64,000 nucleotides of DNA from Macrosoma leucophasiata (Eukaryota; Arthropoda; Insecta; Lepidoptera; Hedylidae). A model generated the notes under the pieces. The model was not told the DNA's origin and did no database searches. It saw nothing but the letters and a program-made list of their open reading frames with translations. The stretch is taken from contig JAWQUS010000027.1 of the NCBI GenBank assembly GCA_036365455.1, forward strand, positions 11,768,501-11,832,500, written 5' to 3'. Positions 11,813 to 22,966 of the stretch are shown piece by piece. Position 1 is the first letter of the stretch, and each line of letters begins with the position of its first letter. The position numbers and the translations under genes were made by a program.

Positions 11813-14800
11813 TCACATATTTCGCAGTAATCGTAGAATATATTTGCCAATTGCTAGCACTAATATAATCACTGCACTAAAAAACACTACATGCGTAGGA
11901 GTTTGTTCAGGTTCCGACTCACCCGTGCCGCCATCTGAATGTTCCTTATCTTTTACCCTAAATCTCACAAAATCTTGCAAATGACTCGGTAATTTTTGCA
12001 CATCCTTTTCTTCCCCAGCATCAATCACTTTTATTTTATGTTCAATTACTTTTGGTTCCCTATACACATCTTTACTTGTTTCTCTCTCATCTTCAGTCTC
12101 GGGATCCTTAATACCTAACTTATGCCATCGTTCTTTAGCTTTTGATATGAATTCTCGTTCGATACGATTATTTACATTTCTATCGTGTACATCTATTGCT
12201 GACATACTTTTTGAGAACAACTTACCGCCCTCTATAACGGATGGTTTTGTAATTTTTATAACTTTCTGTTGTTTTCTTTGCTCTCTTTGTGCCATTTGAT
12301 CGACATATTCGGAATACATTTTATCCCGTAATAATTCTTCTTGACTTCGGCTAAAAACAGACGAGAATTTTTCTTTGTCATTTTTTGGTGGGATTGATTC
12401 TTGATTGCTAATGTATAAATTTCTTGTGACAGACTTTTTACAATTATTTGAATCTGTGAAAGTCTCTTCAAATACTTCTCTTTCTGAAATGAGAGGAGCA
12501 CGTGGCCCTTTTTTCTGTGGAATCTTATATTTTTCTCGTTCCAGTCGCTGTATTTCTGCTTCCACTTCTTTTTCTTTTTGTCTTATGTATTCCATTTGTT
12601 GTTCACATAAATCTTTTGGTAATGATGGTCTGCGTGGAATATTATCATCTTTGCATTGATCTCTCACGTTTGTATAGTATCGATGCATATTTTGTATAGA
12701 TGATACGTCATTTTCTATTTCTTTACTTAAATTACCCGTCGAATAGTGGAAAAATTTTCTTTCACTTTTTATTGAACGAAGGGAATTGTCAGTGAAATCT
12801 GAACTTTCATCACTCTCATAAAATGAAGATGACATTTTTTTTGGTCTTGGTGGTGGAATAGGTTTGAAATTGGTGAGGCAATATTTATTTGAATTAACTT
12901 GTTCAACAGGTTTTTTGGTTATTGATTCTGTCATATGTTGTAATTTTGGTAAATGATCCAAACTTTTGAAATCAACTTTATTCACAGTGCTCATATTTAA
13001 ATTGTGAGTAACTGATGGATCTCTTATTAACGCAAGTAAACGACTTCCAGTTTGCGACTTAAACGGTATTACAGGTGTGTTATCAATCTGTTCCGTATGT
13101 TTTTCGTTATAACCTCTACGATCTACATATTTTTTATGAATATCCACAAGCTGTGTAGCATCATCTTTTGTTAAAACCGTGTTTGTTTTTTCCATCAACA
13201 TTTTTTGTGACGGAGATAAACATACATATATAGGATCAGATTTGGTAGGTATTCCGGTCCAGTGGTGATCATCTTGTGATTTTTTCAAAGATGAATTTCG
13301 AGGTTGAATAGGTGGCGGTATATGTTCATCTTGTTTTAAAGATAAAGTGACTTTTTCGATTGACGAAATATCAGGAAGAGGATAATATGGCATTTCGTGT
13401 GACGTTTTATTTTTAATGCGAGAGTTATCAGAAGTTGTTTGATTTGTGATCCTTGAGATATTATTTGTTTCTGAAGCAAGGATACTCATATTCTGCAGTC
13501 GTTCTGATACATGAGCTAACTCTTCTATAATTTTTTCACCATAAGGAAATGTTGAAATCTTCTCAAGACATAAATCTCGCAAAGTCAGGGGTTGTTCAAT
13601 ATTGTCGTCACTTTTGTATTTATTTTCGTTTGTTGCTCCTGTAACACATTGAAAGACATCTTTTACATGACTTACTACTTCTGAGATTGTCTTAGTACTT
13701 TTGTTCATGTTATTGTCAATGAAATGTTCATCATGCACTGAGTTGGGAACATCATTAAGGGAGGAATAATTTGGGTTATATTTTGCAGTACACTGAGAGG
13801 AACACACGCTACTGGATGAATCTTGACGACTAAAAGAATCTTTAGGATTGTCATTTACAGACTCGGAATCGGATGCCACTTCTTTGATTAAATGATTAAT
13901 GGCATCGTTCAGTTCGCATTTCAGTACTTTTATTTCTAGATCATATTGATCAATTTCACCTGGAGATTTTGGGGGAAATGTTAATTTACTCGTATCTGAT
14001 ATTGTATTGGATTCCTGTACGCCGTCTGTTTTATTTATATCAGTATTATTCTCTATGACGTCTTTCACTGTCAAATTTGTTTTGATGTTTTCTGTCGAAA
14101 GGACAACAATTTCGTGTGGGTTTTCAGGTAAACAAATAATATCATTTAGTTCATTATGACTTGCACAATTACTTTCAAGGGTATCTTTTTGTACTTCATC
14201 ACCATCGTTAGTATCTGTGGTTTTGGCAGTTTCAACTTCATGATCATTTTTAGTTATGAAGGTTTTTTTCAGCAAAGTTTCAGTATCAGTAACTTCTATA
14301 GTTGGCGTTATCATTCGTATTGATACATCAGACTCTTCATCATTTTCAGCGTCATCACAATTATCATAAATAGAACTAGTACTACTTGAGGAATCAGTTA
14401 AATATACTAGCTCAGCGCCAGTCATCTTTTCTATTGTTTTTGTTGTCCAGTTACCACGGGCCTCGGTAATTTCAAGATCTTTTAATTTTGTATCCACAAG
14501 TATACATTGTTGTGGTATCAATTGACTTTGGTGGACTTTTCTAGAAAGAGAATTTTCTTTTGTTATAGATTTTTTCTCAACTGGTTTCTTTTCAAAAACA
14601 TCATCTTCTAATTCCTCATTATCGCTTTTTTTATCACTCAGGTAGGACTGACGACGCGATGTCATCGACGACTCACTACTACCTTCTTCATCGATGACAT
14701 CTAATGCCCTAGAAGAATTGATTCTATGAAAGAATAAATCATCAGCTAAGCCTCGTTTGCGAAGTCGGTGTTTGATTTCTCGATTAATTATCTCTTCTAT

Positions 14801-15580
14801 CTCCGTTTTAACTTCAAGCGAACTTAACGTTGAAGGTTGAGTTGATAAATTTAACGTCTGTAAATAACGACGTAATGACAATTCTTCGTCAGGGGTTAAG
14901 ATCTTTGTTTGTTCACACTGGGCAACCGTCAAAGGTATAGTAGTAACTGATAATGCTTCTGTCAATAATTGTTGCTCTAATGGAATATTATCATTTTTTA
15001 AATCATCAGTTTTTTCCCATTCTACATCAGATTCTGCATCTGATACTAAAATATTAGTACTGTCAATGACAGGTAATATATTTGTATCATCAGAAGCTGC
15101 ACTACTGTCCTCGGTTATTTCTACTATTGTAGGAGAGTCATCATTATCAACACTTTTACTTTTCATACCATTATTTAACTTAGATTTCGACTTGTTGATT
15201 TGATCTGGTGTTTCCACTACATAGTTCTCTGGAATAACAGACTCCTTATCTTTGATACTCTCAGATGAATTTTCTGCAGGCTCTAACGTGCAACTTTTAT
15301 TTTGCGAAACTAAAATTGCACTGTCATTATTTTCAACAATATTTTCTATCAAAGCATTACATGAGTCGGCTTCTTTGATTTCATTTTTTGAAATTAAATC
15401 CTCATTTTCAGTTTCCACTTGTAATGTTACGTTATCTTGAGGTAAGTTCTCACATTGAACAATGCTGGTATTTGGGGCGACTGCATTATTACCATCAACA
15501 TTTTGATCAACATCGGATCGATTGTTCTTATTTTTACGTTTGTTTTTGTTATTTTTACGCCTTTTAGGTCGATCAGGCAT
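11813..15580 (-). CDS. Large disordered protein with a C-terminal membrane anchor (unnamed)
   Basis: A 1255-codon uninterrupted frame, by far the longest in the window, starting at the first ATG after a stop-rich leader. Residues 1-24 are strongly basic (Lys/Arg/Asn). Most of the protein is acidic, Ser/Thr-rich and probably disordered. A more ordered stretch near residues 225-300 reads LTPDEELSLRRYLQTLNLS then NREIKHRLRKRGLADDLFF. A proline motif FKPIPPPRPKK could bind SH3 or EVH1 domains. A charged coiled-coil-like segment (about 989-1022, MEYIRQKEKEVEAEIQRLER) and a second near 1085-1110 follow. Residues 1231-1249 (VVFFSAVIILVLAIGKYIL) form a single hydrophobic helix, followed only by basic residues. 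With no signal peptide, this predicts a tail-anchored protein with its bulk in the cytosol, on ER, mitochondrial or nuclear-envelope membrane. The C-terminus lacks the proline-rich tail of a KASH domain. I do not recognise the family. No intron is needed within the coding sequence; 5' UTR introns remain possible. Confidence 0.9.
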   Translation of the reverse strand: MPDRPKRRKNNKNKRKNKNNRSDVDQNVDGNNAVAPNTSIVQCENLPQDNVTLQVETENEDLISKNEIKEADSCNALIENIVENNDSAILVSQNKSCTLEPAENSSESIKDKESVIPENYVVETPDQINKSKSKLNNGMKSKSVDNDDSPTIVEITEDSSAASDDTNILPVIDSTNILVSDAESDVEWEKTDDLKNDNIPLEQQLLTEALSVTTIPLTVAQCEQTKILTPDEELSLRRYLQTLNLSTQPSTLSSLEVKTEIEEIINREIKHRLRKRGLADDLFFHRINSSRALDVIDEEGSSESSMTSRRQSYLSDKKSDNEELEDDVFEKKPVEKKSITKENSLSRKVHQSQLIPQQCILVDTKLKDLEITEARGNWTTKTIEKMTGAELVYLTDSSSSTSSIYDNCDDAENDEESDVSIRMITPTIEVTDTETLLKKTFITKNDHEVETAKTTDTNDGDEVQKDTLESNCASHNELNDIICLPENPHEIVVLSTENIKTNLTVKDVIENNTDINKTDGVQESNTISDTSKLTFPPKSPGEIDQYDLEIKVLKCELNDAINHLIKEVASDSESVNDNPKDSFSRQDSSSSVCSSQCTAKYNPNYSSLNDVPNSVHDEHFIDNNMNKSTKTISEVVSHVKDVFQCVTGATNENKYKSDDNIEQPLTLRDLCLEKISTFPYGEKIIEELAHVSERLQNMSILASETNNISRITNQTTSDNSRIKNKTSHEMPYYPLPDISSIEKVTLSLKQDEHIPPPIQPRNSSLKKSQDDHHWTGIPTKSDPIYVCLSPSQKMLMEKTNTVLTKDDATQLVDIHKKYVDRRGYNEKHTEQIDNTPVIPFKSQTGSRLLALIRDPSVTHNLNMSTVNKVDFKSLDHLPKLQHMTESITKKPVEQVNSNKYCLTNFKPIPPPRPKKMSSSFYESDESSDFTDNSLRSIKSERKFFHYSTGNLSKEIENDVSSIQNMHRYYTNVRDQCKDDNIPRRPSLPKDLCEQQMEYIRQKEKEVEAEIQRLEREKYKIPQKKGPRAPLISEREVFEETFTDSNNCKKSVTRNLYISNQESIPPKNDKEKFSSVFSRSQEELLRDKMYSEYVDQMAQREQRKQQKVIKITKPSVIEGGKLFSKSMSAIDVHDRNVNNRIEREFISKAKERWHKLGIKDPETEDERETSKDVYREPKVIEHKIKVIDAGEEKDVQKLPSHLQDFVRFRVKDKEHSDGGTGESEPEQTPTHVVFFSAVIILVLAIGKYILRLLRNM

Positions 15581-15589
15581 GATTGTTTA

Positions 15590-16140
15590 GAGTTGAACAC
15601 TACACTGTTATCACTGATACGCTTTAATCATTACACATTATTACAAACACATCAATAACTTATTGATAAATAGTTCACACGTCCTACGATACCAGTATTT
15701 GACGCGTAGGAGTCGCGGTTCAGACTCGCTATTACGTATGAGCGCCTATCATCAACGTTTGGCGGTTCGTTCGTACGTCTGCCTGGGTCACGCAAGGGCT
15801 CGCGGAACGTATGGGCAGATCATATGGTTCGAGTTCGAGGTTAACTGAAATTCTTTTTCGCGAGCGACAGTCGACCGCGGCAGTCGTGCACCCGTGCGGC
15901 GTTTTACTAATAATTATAAATGGGTTGAAGTACGCGAGCGCGCGCTGTGGACTTTATTTTTACGCGGAGACGTGCACGCGAGTGGTGCGCGCGCGCCGCT
16001 CGACTCTCGACCACGAGGGGAGTCCGCGCGTTACCGGCCGCTTCACACAAACACGTCGCCGCATAATCGCCAGACGCTATGTAAATCATTTATTGCTAAT
16101 TAATATTGTACACGTACTGCTTCACCGTTTTGGGGGCAAA
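15590..16140 (-). promoter_or_regulatory. CpG-rich promoter-like island upstream of the 1255-residue gene
   Basis: This segment is conspicuously richer in G+C and CpG (CGCGAGCGCGCG, GTGCGCGCGCGCCGC) than the surrounding AT-rich DNA. It begins just 5' of the start codon at 15580. A minus-strand TATCAGTGATA at about 15611-15621 contains an initiator-like TCAGT. No TATA box stands out. The short ORFs across it on both strands look like by-products of the base composition. Confidence 0.6.
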
Positions 16141-16144
16141 TAAC

Positions 16145-17204
16145 GGCGAGGAAACACAATGGCCTGCAGGATCTATAAGGAGCGGAAAAGGACGCCAACT
16201 TCATTATTTAATTAAAGTTAAACCTGAGGCAGGCCATCTTTAGATAGTTCCAAAACTTATTAAAGTTATTTTTATACTTGTGTTTGAAACAATACAAAAA
16301 ACACTGGTTTTGTAAATGTAACACATTAAACTAATTTGTTTTGTAATAAACAAGATACTCACGTTTCATAAAGGTATTAATTAGGTAGGTAGGTATTTAA
16401 ACAAAATATCAATGAATACAAACGAAAGATAATATGTATGTTATCATTTGATCACCTACGTTATCATTGTTGGTTAGAAACAGAGCTAGATAGAAGAAAT
16501 TCATACAGTTTTAAAATAATTCAACATATTATTTACCTACAAAATAACGTCTGTTTTTCCTTCTACATACATACCTATATTTATTCATGTATGCTCGCTT
16601 ACAACTATGATGCTAGCAGGTGAGCTACATTTTTTTGTCAATGTATCGAATAGCTAATTGATCTGGTAAACTTATTTTCATGCATCCGGCAAGTACCCAA
16701 TATTCGAAAGTCTAACTAATTGGAAAAACATAATAAAGGGTATACAAAAAAATACTAAATACTCTTATTTGTTTTTGTTCTGAATTAGAAGATTTCTATC
16801 ACTAAGCCACCAAGACAGTTAATAGGTATGATTAAACCTAATCCAATGATATTAATAACTGTATTTTTATGTTCAAAACTACGTTGCTGCACATACAATC
16901 AGCGTACCTACAGCTAATAATAACAAATATAAACATCACGCACCTAATTCTATTTGTAGACAGTCTAGTATTAGGTATGGTTGATAGAAACTGCGTCTAA
17001 ACCATATAGAAGGAAGCACGATATTACGTCTAGTTCGTTTACGAGGAGTCTAAAAGTGGACTAACTAGCCCCTATGTATTACGACTTGCAGGTCATCTCG
17101 ACTGATTGACTACTTCCAGTAGGTAAAGCTAAATCAATCATGCAGCAAATTTAGGTGCCAGTAAAAATTACTCGAATGCAGACGATAATATTTTGTTTTC
17201 ATGA
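16145..17204. other. No gene seen
   Basis: AT-rich, presumably intergenic, with TACCTA tracts. No supported feature. Confidence 0.5.
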
Positions 17205-17290
17205 TTGTAGAGTCCCAGTGATGGAGCTCGAGGGTGTAGGCATCTCCGTATCAAATTATAATCGATCTACTGCCAAATAGTAATGTGCAG
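17205..17290 (+). repeat. R1 repeat, decayed 5' fragment
   Basis: TAGAGTCCCAGTGATGGAGC followed by CGAGGGTGTAGGCATCTCCG matches the R1 start with substitutions. Confidence 0.6.
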
Positions 17291-17396
17291 TAGGTACTCA
17301 TACTACTCATGTTCCGGATGGCCTCATAACTTTCTACTATTGAAGCAAAAAATATTGGAAGGAATGACAACGCATGCGCAAAAACCTTAGGTTTAA

Positions 17397-17775
17397 ATAA
17401 TAATAATAATAATAATGGCAACCCTTGATACGTCCCACTGCTGGGCACGAGTCTCTCCCCATCTTGGAAGGAGGTCTGGAGCTTACTCCACCACGCTGCT
17501 CCAATGCGGGTTGGTGGAGATATAAGCGTTAGTGGCCAACCAGTTGTCAGATGTTTTCAAACCGCCCATAAGGCGTCTGACAAGGTTTAACGACTGCTAT
17601 CTACTGATAGCAACCAGGACCGACGGCTTAACGTGCCCTCCAAAGCATGGAAACGCGCATTTTAATTTGCCACTAGTGGTCACCCATCACACACCCGACC
17701 ACGCCCGTATCGCTTAACCGAGTAGATCGCTTCCGATGTACACCAGCTGCAGGCCATGCGCGCTTCGGCTTAGGT
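17397..17775 (-). mobile_element. SINE family S1 with LINE-like 3' end
   Basis: Read on the minus strand it starts GCGCGCATGGCCTGCAGCTG and ends CCCAGCAGTGGGACGTAT...GGGTTGCCATT, followed by (ATT)n. A near-complete copy lies on the plus strand at 59295-59660 and a 3' fragment at 56118-56235. The head there (TGGCCCAGCGGCTGGTGTAG) has an A-box-like motif, so a tRNA-derived SINE borrowing a LINE tail is the best reading. Confidence 0.75.
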
Positions 17776-18007
17776 TTAAATACTTTGTAGATATCTATAG
17801 ACTAGTACCTATTCATTCACTTAACGTCCATCTGAACCGCATTTGAAAAAACAAAACATTAGCTAACTATCTAGACAGACCGTGTTATAGTTGGCTAGTC
17901 ATAACTGTATTCACAGGAAATTTGCCAGAACTTGCCAATGACGTAGTCTTCCGTTACGACTTCTTACGCCACGATGAGATAATAGATTTCTTTTAAAAAT
18001 AATGTTG

Positions 18008-18140
18008 CAGATTGATGGTACAGCGCCAGTGACGGAGTTCGAGGGCATAGGCACCACCGCATTATCTAATGGCGCCAACGAAGTTAATTACAGATAGGCG
18101 CCAAATAGCCGTGTTCAGCAATATAATGTTCCTGGTACTG
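18008..18140 (+). repeat. R1 repeat, decayed 5' fragment
   Basis: GCCAGTGACGGAGTTCGAGG and GGCACCACCGCATTA identify it; the rest is rearranged. Confidence 0.6.
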
Positions 18141-19085
18141 AATGAATATGAAGTTTATTTTTTGATATTAGATAACTGCGCGTATATACGGGCTCTTTAG
18201 TTTTTAGGAACATGGCCTGCAGGCTGCAGTGTGACCATCAATGTATTTCTTTTTCGCAAAAACGTTAAAAATACGTAAAATTTGTAATAATATAGAGATA
18301 AAGATGATATTTTCCAAAGAGAGACGCAAAGGTTAATGCATGTATTTAAGCACGCAAACAACCTGCGAGGAACCTGCGGTCTTGCATAAAGGCAAATAGG
18401 TAGAGCTCACCTCACCACCTCATCGAAAAATAAATTGAAATACTTAATATAAAAAATGGTAATTATTCAAAATACGTTACGTTTAATTCATTTTTAGTAA
18501 ATGCGTTTCTAAAGAAAACAAGTATCCCAATGCACACCTACCGCGAGATACTGAGGTAGACTCCGCCCGTTCTGCCTATATGCAATGCACACCACTGGCA
18601 AACACCCACTAATTCGCTACCAAATATATGTCCCATGTACTGTATGGCGACTCTATTGCTATTGTCACACTACTGAACCCAGAGGGTGGCACTAGGAAAG
18701 GGACAAAAAATATCGAAATCCCTATAACACTTCGCCCTGTGGATCGATCCCTACCTACTAAGTTTCACAGAAAAAAAATATTAAAATCAAATCTGTGAGA
18801 CAATTCATTCATTCAACATTGATCCTCATAAAACATGTTTACAGACAAATTTGCCACAGGGATACCATCGAATGTAGCCGACTGGAATATTACAAGACAT
18901 AATGCAGTTCGCCGAAAGAAATATAGGTCAAGTCTTTCTACAAAGCGTGTTTAAAAAAAGATATGCACACTCATTCGATATACATTTGCAAACGTAATGT
19001 AGGTTTGTAATAAATCTTATGAATTTTCAATTCTAATATCATATAATGGTAGGACATTGTAAACTAAAATAGGAAATATTCATTA
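18141..19085. other. No gene seen
   Basis: No supported feature. A moderately GC-richer patch at 18530-18750 shows no coding frame. Confidence 0.45.
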
Positions 19086-19262
19086 CTAGCTGACCCCCTT
19101 GTACCGCCGTCGAAGATTTTTAAACAAGTGTTTGCTATTTTTTTTTTTTTTCATAAAATCCTTCTCATGTCAATAACGTAAAAGAAAGATTTACCTATTT
19201 GGTGCAGTCGTTCGAAGTTATGCGCTCACAAATATTTCGGTGATTCATTTTTATTTATATAG
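19086..19262 (+). mobile_element. RTE-type LINE end fragment
   Basis: Starts ACTAGCTGACCCCCTTGTAC and ends in an AT-rich 'ttatatagat' tail, the same architecture as the fragments at 42390 and 59663. Non-coding. Confidence 0.55.
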
Positions 19263-19424
19263 ATTCCATTTTACATAGATATAGGTACACATGCAATTTA
19301 GAGTGTTGAAACACTTGAAACATGTAAGCATCTTGAAATTACATCAACGTTTGGCAATGTTTCCATAATAAAATTCTAACGAGAGCTAAAACATATACAC
19401 ATATTTAATAGTGGTAGAGTCCCA

Positions 19425-19645
19425 GTCTCTACACTGGAACCCTATCAATGGTAAGTGAATACTGTAGCCTATAAATATAAGAAAACAACAGAAACAGAGA
19501 TTTCAATATAGATGCATTGCCACTCCTGAGGTTGAAGTTGTGCGGCTGTGCCGGAAATTAAATGCCATTACCACCAGAACGAAACACGATACATTTAGCA
19601 GCGTGAATCCTCGAGCTCAATCACTGGAGCATTATCATTATCACC
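19425..19645 (-). repeat. R1 repeat, partial and diverged
   Basis: The blocks TGCCACTCCTGAGGTTGAAG, GTGCCGGAAATTAAATGCC and GAGCTCAATCACTGGAGCAT are recognisable. Confidence 0.65.
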
Positions 19646-19924
19646 AATGTATTGCAAAGACCAAATTTGAATATTTTTAGAAATCCCAATTCTGCATCAA
19701 TCCCGAATAATTCATTCGTTGCACTATCAATGTATTAGTATGAAAATTTCCTAATTCGATATATTTGAAAAATAGTTTATCATAATAAACCAAGCAGAAT
19801 ACCTAAAACAACAGTGTCATGGAAATGCGATAATCTAACCATAGGTCATGCATCGATGCATCACGCATGTTTGCAAAACGTCACACTTATTTATAAACCG
19901 AACGTGTAAGCATATGGGAAACAC

Positions 19925-20190
19925 AGAGTTAATGCATTTTGCGGCCGCAAATGCTGTAAATCAGACATAAGGGTGACCTTCCAGAAATATCGCGCCATTC
20001 CCGCGTCGCCCGTTTCGCTTTCTGCATAACAATAAAAAGCTGATGATATTTGTACGTGGCGACTGTGGAAAACAATCGGACGCTCAAAATCGCGATGCAT
20101 GACATAATCGCCACATAGATCCGGGCCACTGTGCCAAAAAGGCCCCGGCCGATAACTCGGTTGGCTCTTTTTTTGGCACGCACTCAAAAG
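19925..20190. promoter_or_regulatory. GC-rich island, possible regulatory element
   Basis: This stretch stands out from its AT-rich surroundings and contains GCGGCCGC, ATCGCGCCATTCCCGCGTC and GGCCCCGGCCGATAACTCGG. Two overlapping minus-strand ORFs cross it, but neither shows a known motif. A conserved non-coding element is as likely as an exon. Confidence 0.35.
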
Positions 20191-20384
20191 GTTATAAGGT
20201 AAACGTGCCGAGTGCATGCGTGGATTGGTGGCGATCTTTTTTATCGAAATACACGATGACAATCAATTGTTTTTCTATTGTTATTTAGAGAATATCATGT
20301 ACTTTTTTGTCTGACAATTTAGTTTCTTGACCAGTGAGTATTGCCAGTGATGACATATAGAACTAAAAAGTGGTCCTATGAGCC

Positions 20385-20690
20385 TTACAAGAAGGCTCAA
20401 TATGATGAAATACGCCTGAGAACCACTCCAGAGGCCGAGAAGTACTCGAGTGGCGACCGCGTACTGGAAGACGATGGACAGGCAGGATCACCACGATGTA
20501 ATTATCACGGCACGTAAGAATACCGATGTACTTCAAAGTGACTATCGAAATTATGTCAACTGAGATACATAATACGCCTTCCGTTGAAGATCGCGCCAAC
20601 CACTGGATGAGGATGGCCTAAGGCCGCTCGTTGTGGCAATATTCGGGGAATGCTTTTGTCCAGCAGATTTTGATCATCATATCATCCTTA
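20385..20690 (+). pseudogene. Degenerate LINE C-terminal coding fragment
   Basis: GAGTGGCGACCGCGTACTGG corresponds to the LEWRPRTGRR motif of the LINE at 22967-23302. GATCGCGCCAACCACTGGATG and the final GGGGAATGCTTTTGTCCAGC encode a shared NHWMRMA...GNAFVQQ ending before an ATC-rich tail. About 70 bases near 20510-20585 have no match to the relative and look inserted. Confidence 0.6.
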
Positions 20691-20699
20691 ATTAATTTA

Positions 20700-21767
20700 A
20701 TTAAGATAACAAACAACACCAAATATCATTAAGTTTCATGAAAATACTAAACCCATTTGATCCGTTAAAATACTAAATTTATCAATATTGCTCATCATAC
20801 TTATTTTCATTGTTTAGCCAGATACCCTTTGTCTGCTTTGTAATTGAATCACTTCATTTGTACTAATTACAGAAAAGATAACGGTTTATAACATTTGTTA
20901 TTAATATGCATTAGAGTATGCAAGAACGATGATATAGGTACGTCGTTCATAAGCCCATTTCCAAGTAAATGGTACTTTGTCTTCAATGAGACGTGGAACG
21001 ATCGTTGGCCTGCATATTAAGTGTACCTTCTCACATTCACATTCTTGTCTATTTAGAAATCTTATAATAATTAAAAATACCTAATTAAGTGACGAACGGA
21101 AAATATGTACAGAAAGTACTTACTTAAAAAGGATTGTGACTGTTTGCGCGTAAAAATAAAAATTCATTGATCCTCCGCTCCTATTGGCCATAGCGAGTAA
21201 CATTATTTAGCCTTGTAAGCCTAAATAAATGAACTCAACACAATAAGATTTTTTCAATCTGAAGCAGTAGTCCCTCAGATTGGGACCAACACACGTAACT
21301 CTTCAACTTTCTAATATTAGTATAGAAAAATAAAGATATAATTATCATTAAATATTTTTCAGTACCTAATACATTTTTAAATGTATTATCATTTGTTCCT
21401 TAAAGCTATTTTTCTTATTTATTGTTGGTTTTTTCATAACGCTAAAAATAAAAAGTTAGTAGCAGATGAGCCTTCAACTGTTGATTGAATGAAGAGAATA
21501 TAAAATGAATAGGATATAGAATATAGAATAGAATAGTAATCGGGAAAATGACAAATCGGACTATTGCGAAGTTGGCACGTCTTCTGCGTGTTTATTGCAT
21601 AATTTAGACACAAATAATAACGAATTAACAAGGGACAAGGCAATAAACACAGCTCTATCATCGACACCAAGTAAATTACTGTCATAAAATGGGTTTGAAA
21701 ATCGTGAGAAGATTTATAATTGGATAGATACAAATAATTGTATTATACGGATAAAATATTCTTACCA
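20700..21767. other. No gene seen
   Basis: AT-rich, no supported feature. Confidence 0.5.
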
Positions 21768-22070
21768 TTAGCAATATTCAGTAAACGTTCATACACCCGA
21801 CGAACGCTCCGCGGCGCGCATAAGGGTCATGGCTCACTACAGCCACCCGGCACCCGACCAGCACCGCCTCGGTTTACCGCGTCCATTCGTAGTCGACGGG
21901 TGGTCCACGGGTGAATGACACGATGTTAGTTGTGAACCACCCGCTGACCACTTGCGGACGGTGCGCGGTCCACTTGGAAACATCGCGTTGGCAATGCAAA
22001 GTCAACACAAGACAAGCTACGCCGCCCGGGCGTTGACGGCTTGCGGTGTCGGAAGACTCTAGTGAGCTAT
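21768..22070 (-). promoter_or_regulatory. GC-rich island ending in a splice donor: candidate alternative first exon
   Basis: A GC-rich block (CCGCGGCGCGCATAAGG, CCGCCCGGGCGTTGACGG) ends on the minus strand in GCTAATG|GTAAGAAT, a strong 5' splice site. All three minus-strand frames have stops shortly before the donor, so it would be 5' UTR, perhaps with a terminal ATG. No downstream exon is identified. Confidence 0.35.
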
Positions 22071-22178
22071 GAACCTAAGACCAAAAAAACAACGGTTTGT
22101 ACTTCGAGAGTGCCGGCAGAAATGAAAACTTGAATATTAACGTTATCTATGCATTTTGACCTCCACAACCAATACACT

Positions 22179-22549
22179 GATAAAATGTGGACGTACAGAC
22201 GAATGTTGGCTATAAGCTGGACTCAAAAGGTAACCAATGAGGAGGTTCTTCAACGCGTGAAACAGAAACGTGAGCTTCTGCAGACCATTAAACAACGAAA
22301 AGTGGCCTACCTCGGACATGTACTGAGACATGATAGGTATAAGTTGCTACAACTGATTATGATGGGAAAAATCGCGGGTAAAAGACGAGTTGGACGAAGA
22401 AAGAAATCTTGGTTACGTAACATCCGAGAGTGGACAGGAATAACAAGTGGAGCCGAGTTGTTTCGTCTCGCCAGAAACCGGGAACAATATGCCATAATGT
22501 AGTGACCGCCAACCTTCGCTAGTCGGAGAGGCACCCCAAGAAGAAGAAG
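22179..22549 (+). mobile_element. 5'-truncated LINE tail with 11-bp target duplication
   Basis: A 371-bp insert flanked by the direct repeat ACCAATACACT (22168-22178 and 22550-22560). It encodes the C-terminus of a LINE endonuclease/reverse transcriptase and ends in an AAG-repeat tail. Confidence 0.88.
22182..22502 (+). pseudogene. LINE reverse transcriptase C-terminal fragment
   Basis: Reads DKMWTYRRMLAISWTQKVTN, then a basic region with KRRVGRRKKSWLRNIREWTG and a stop at 22500-22502. This is the final domain of a non-LTR retrotransposon polyprotein, after the polymerase. It lacks polymerase and endonuclease and owes its start only to 5' truncation. An upstream ATG at 22149 lies in flanking DNA. 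Confidence 0.8.
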
Positions 22550-22966
22550 ACCAATACACTAGTTAAATGTTCTGTAATAATAGAGATTAATTTCAATAAA
22601 CAATTACTGGTGAATAGAACTAGCATAGTGGAACTGCCGTTTTATACTTCTTGCATCTTAGTAGGTGAAATCATTCGGTGAGTATTACTCAAACAATTAA
22701 GTAAGTCCTGAATCCAGTAGAGAGTGGGATGTTTAACAGTACGTGATTTTTAACCCTAAAAAAGCCATTTTCTTGTAGCTATTCAATAGGTAATACTACA
22801 TCTATGTTGCGATTATAATAATAATCATACGTAGTTTCTGTGGTCTTGTACTGTTTAGGTTTTAACTAGATTTTTCGTTTCTTAATTCCGTTGTTTTGAA
22901 AGTGCCTGATAAATGCTCATAAGCTACGTCAGACGAGCACTTCTATTACTTAGCACCATCATCATT

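Noticed and set aside
15811..16143. 110-codon ORF and overlapping ORFs in the CpG island
   Set aside because: High-GC, stop-poor sequence produces open frames in several phases. No splice signals or motifs; better read as promoter.
19891..20262. Minus-strand 123-codon ORF
   Set aside because: Overlaps another frame of similar length in a GC-rich block, with no motif, signal peptide or splice support.
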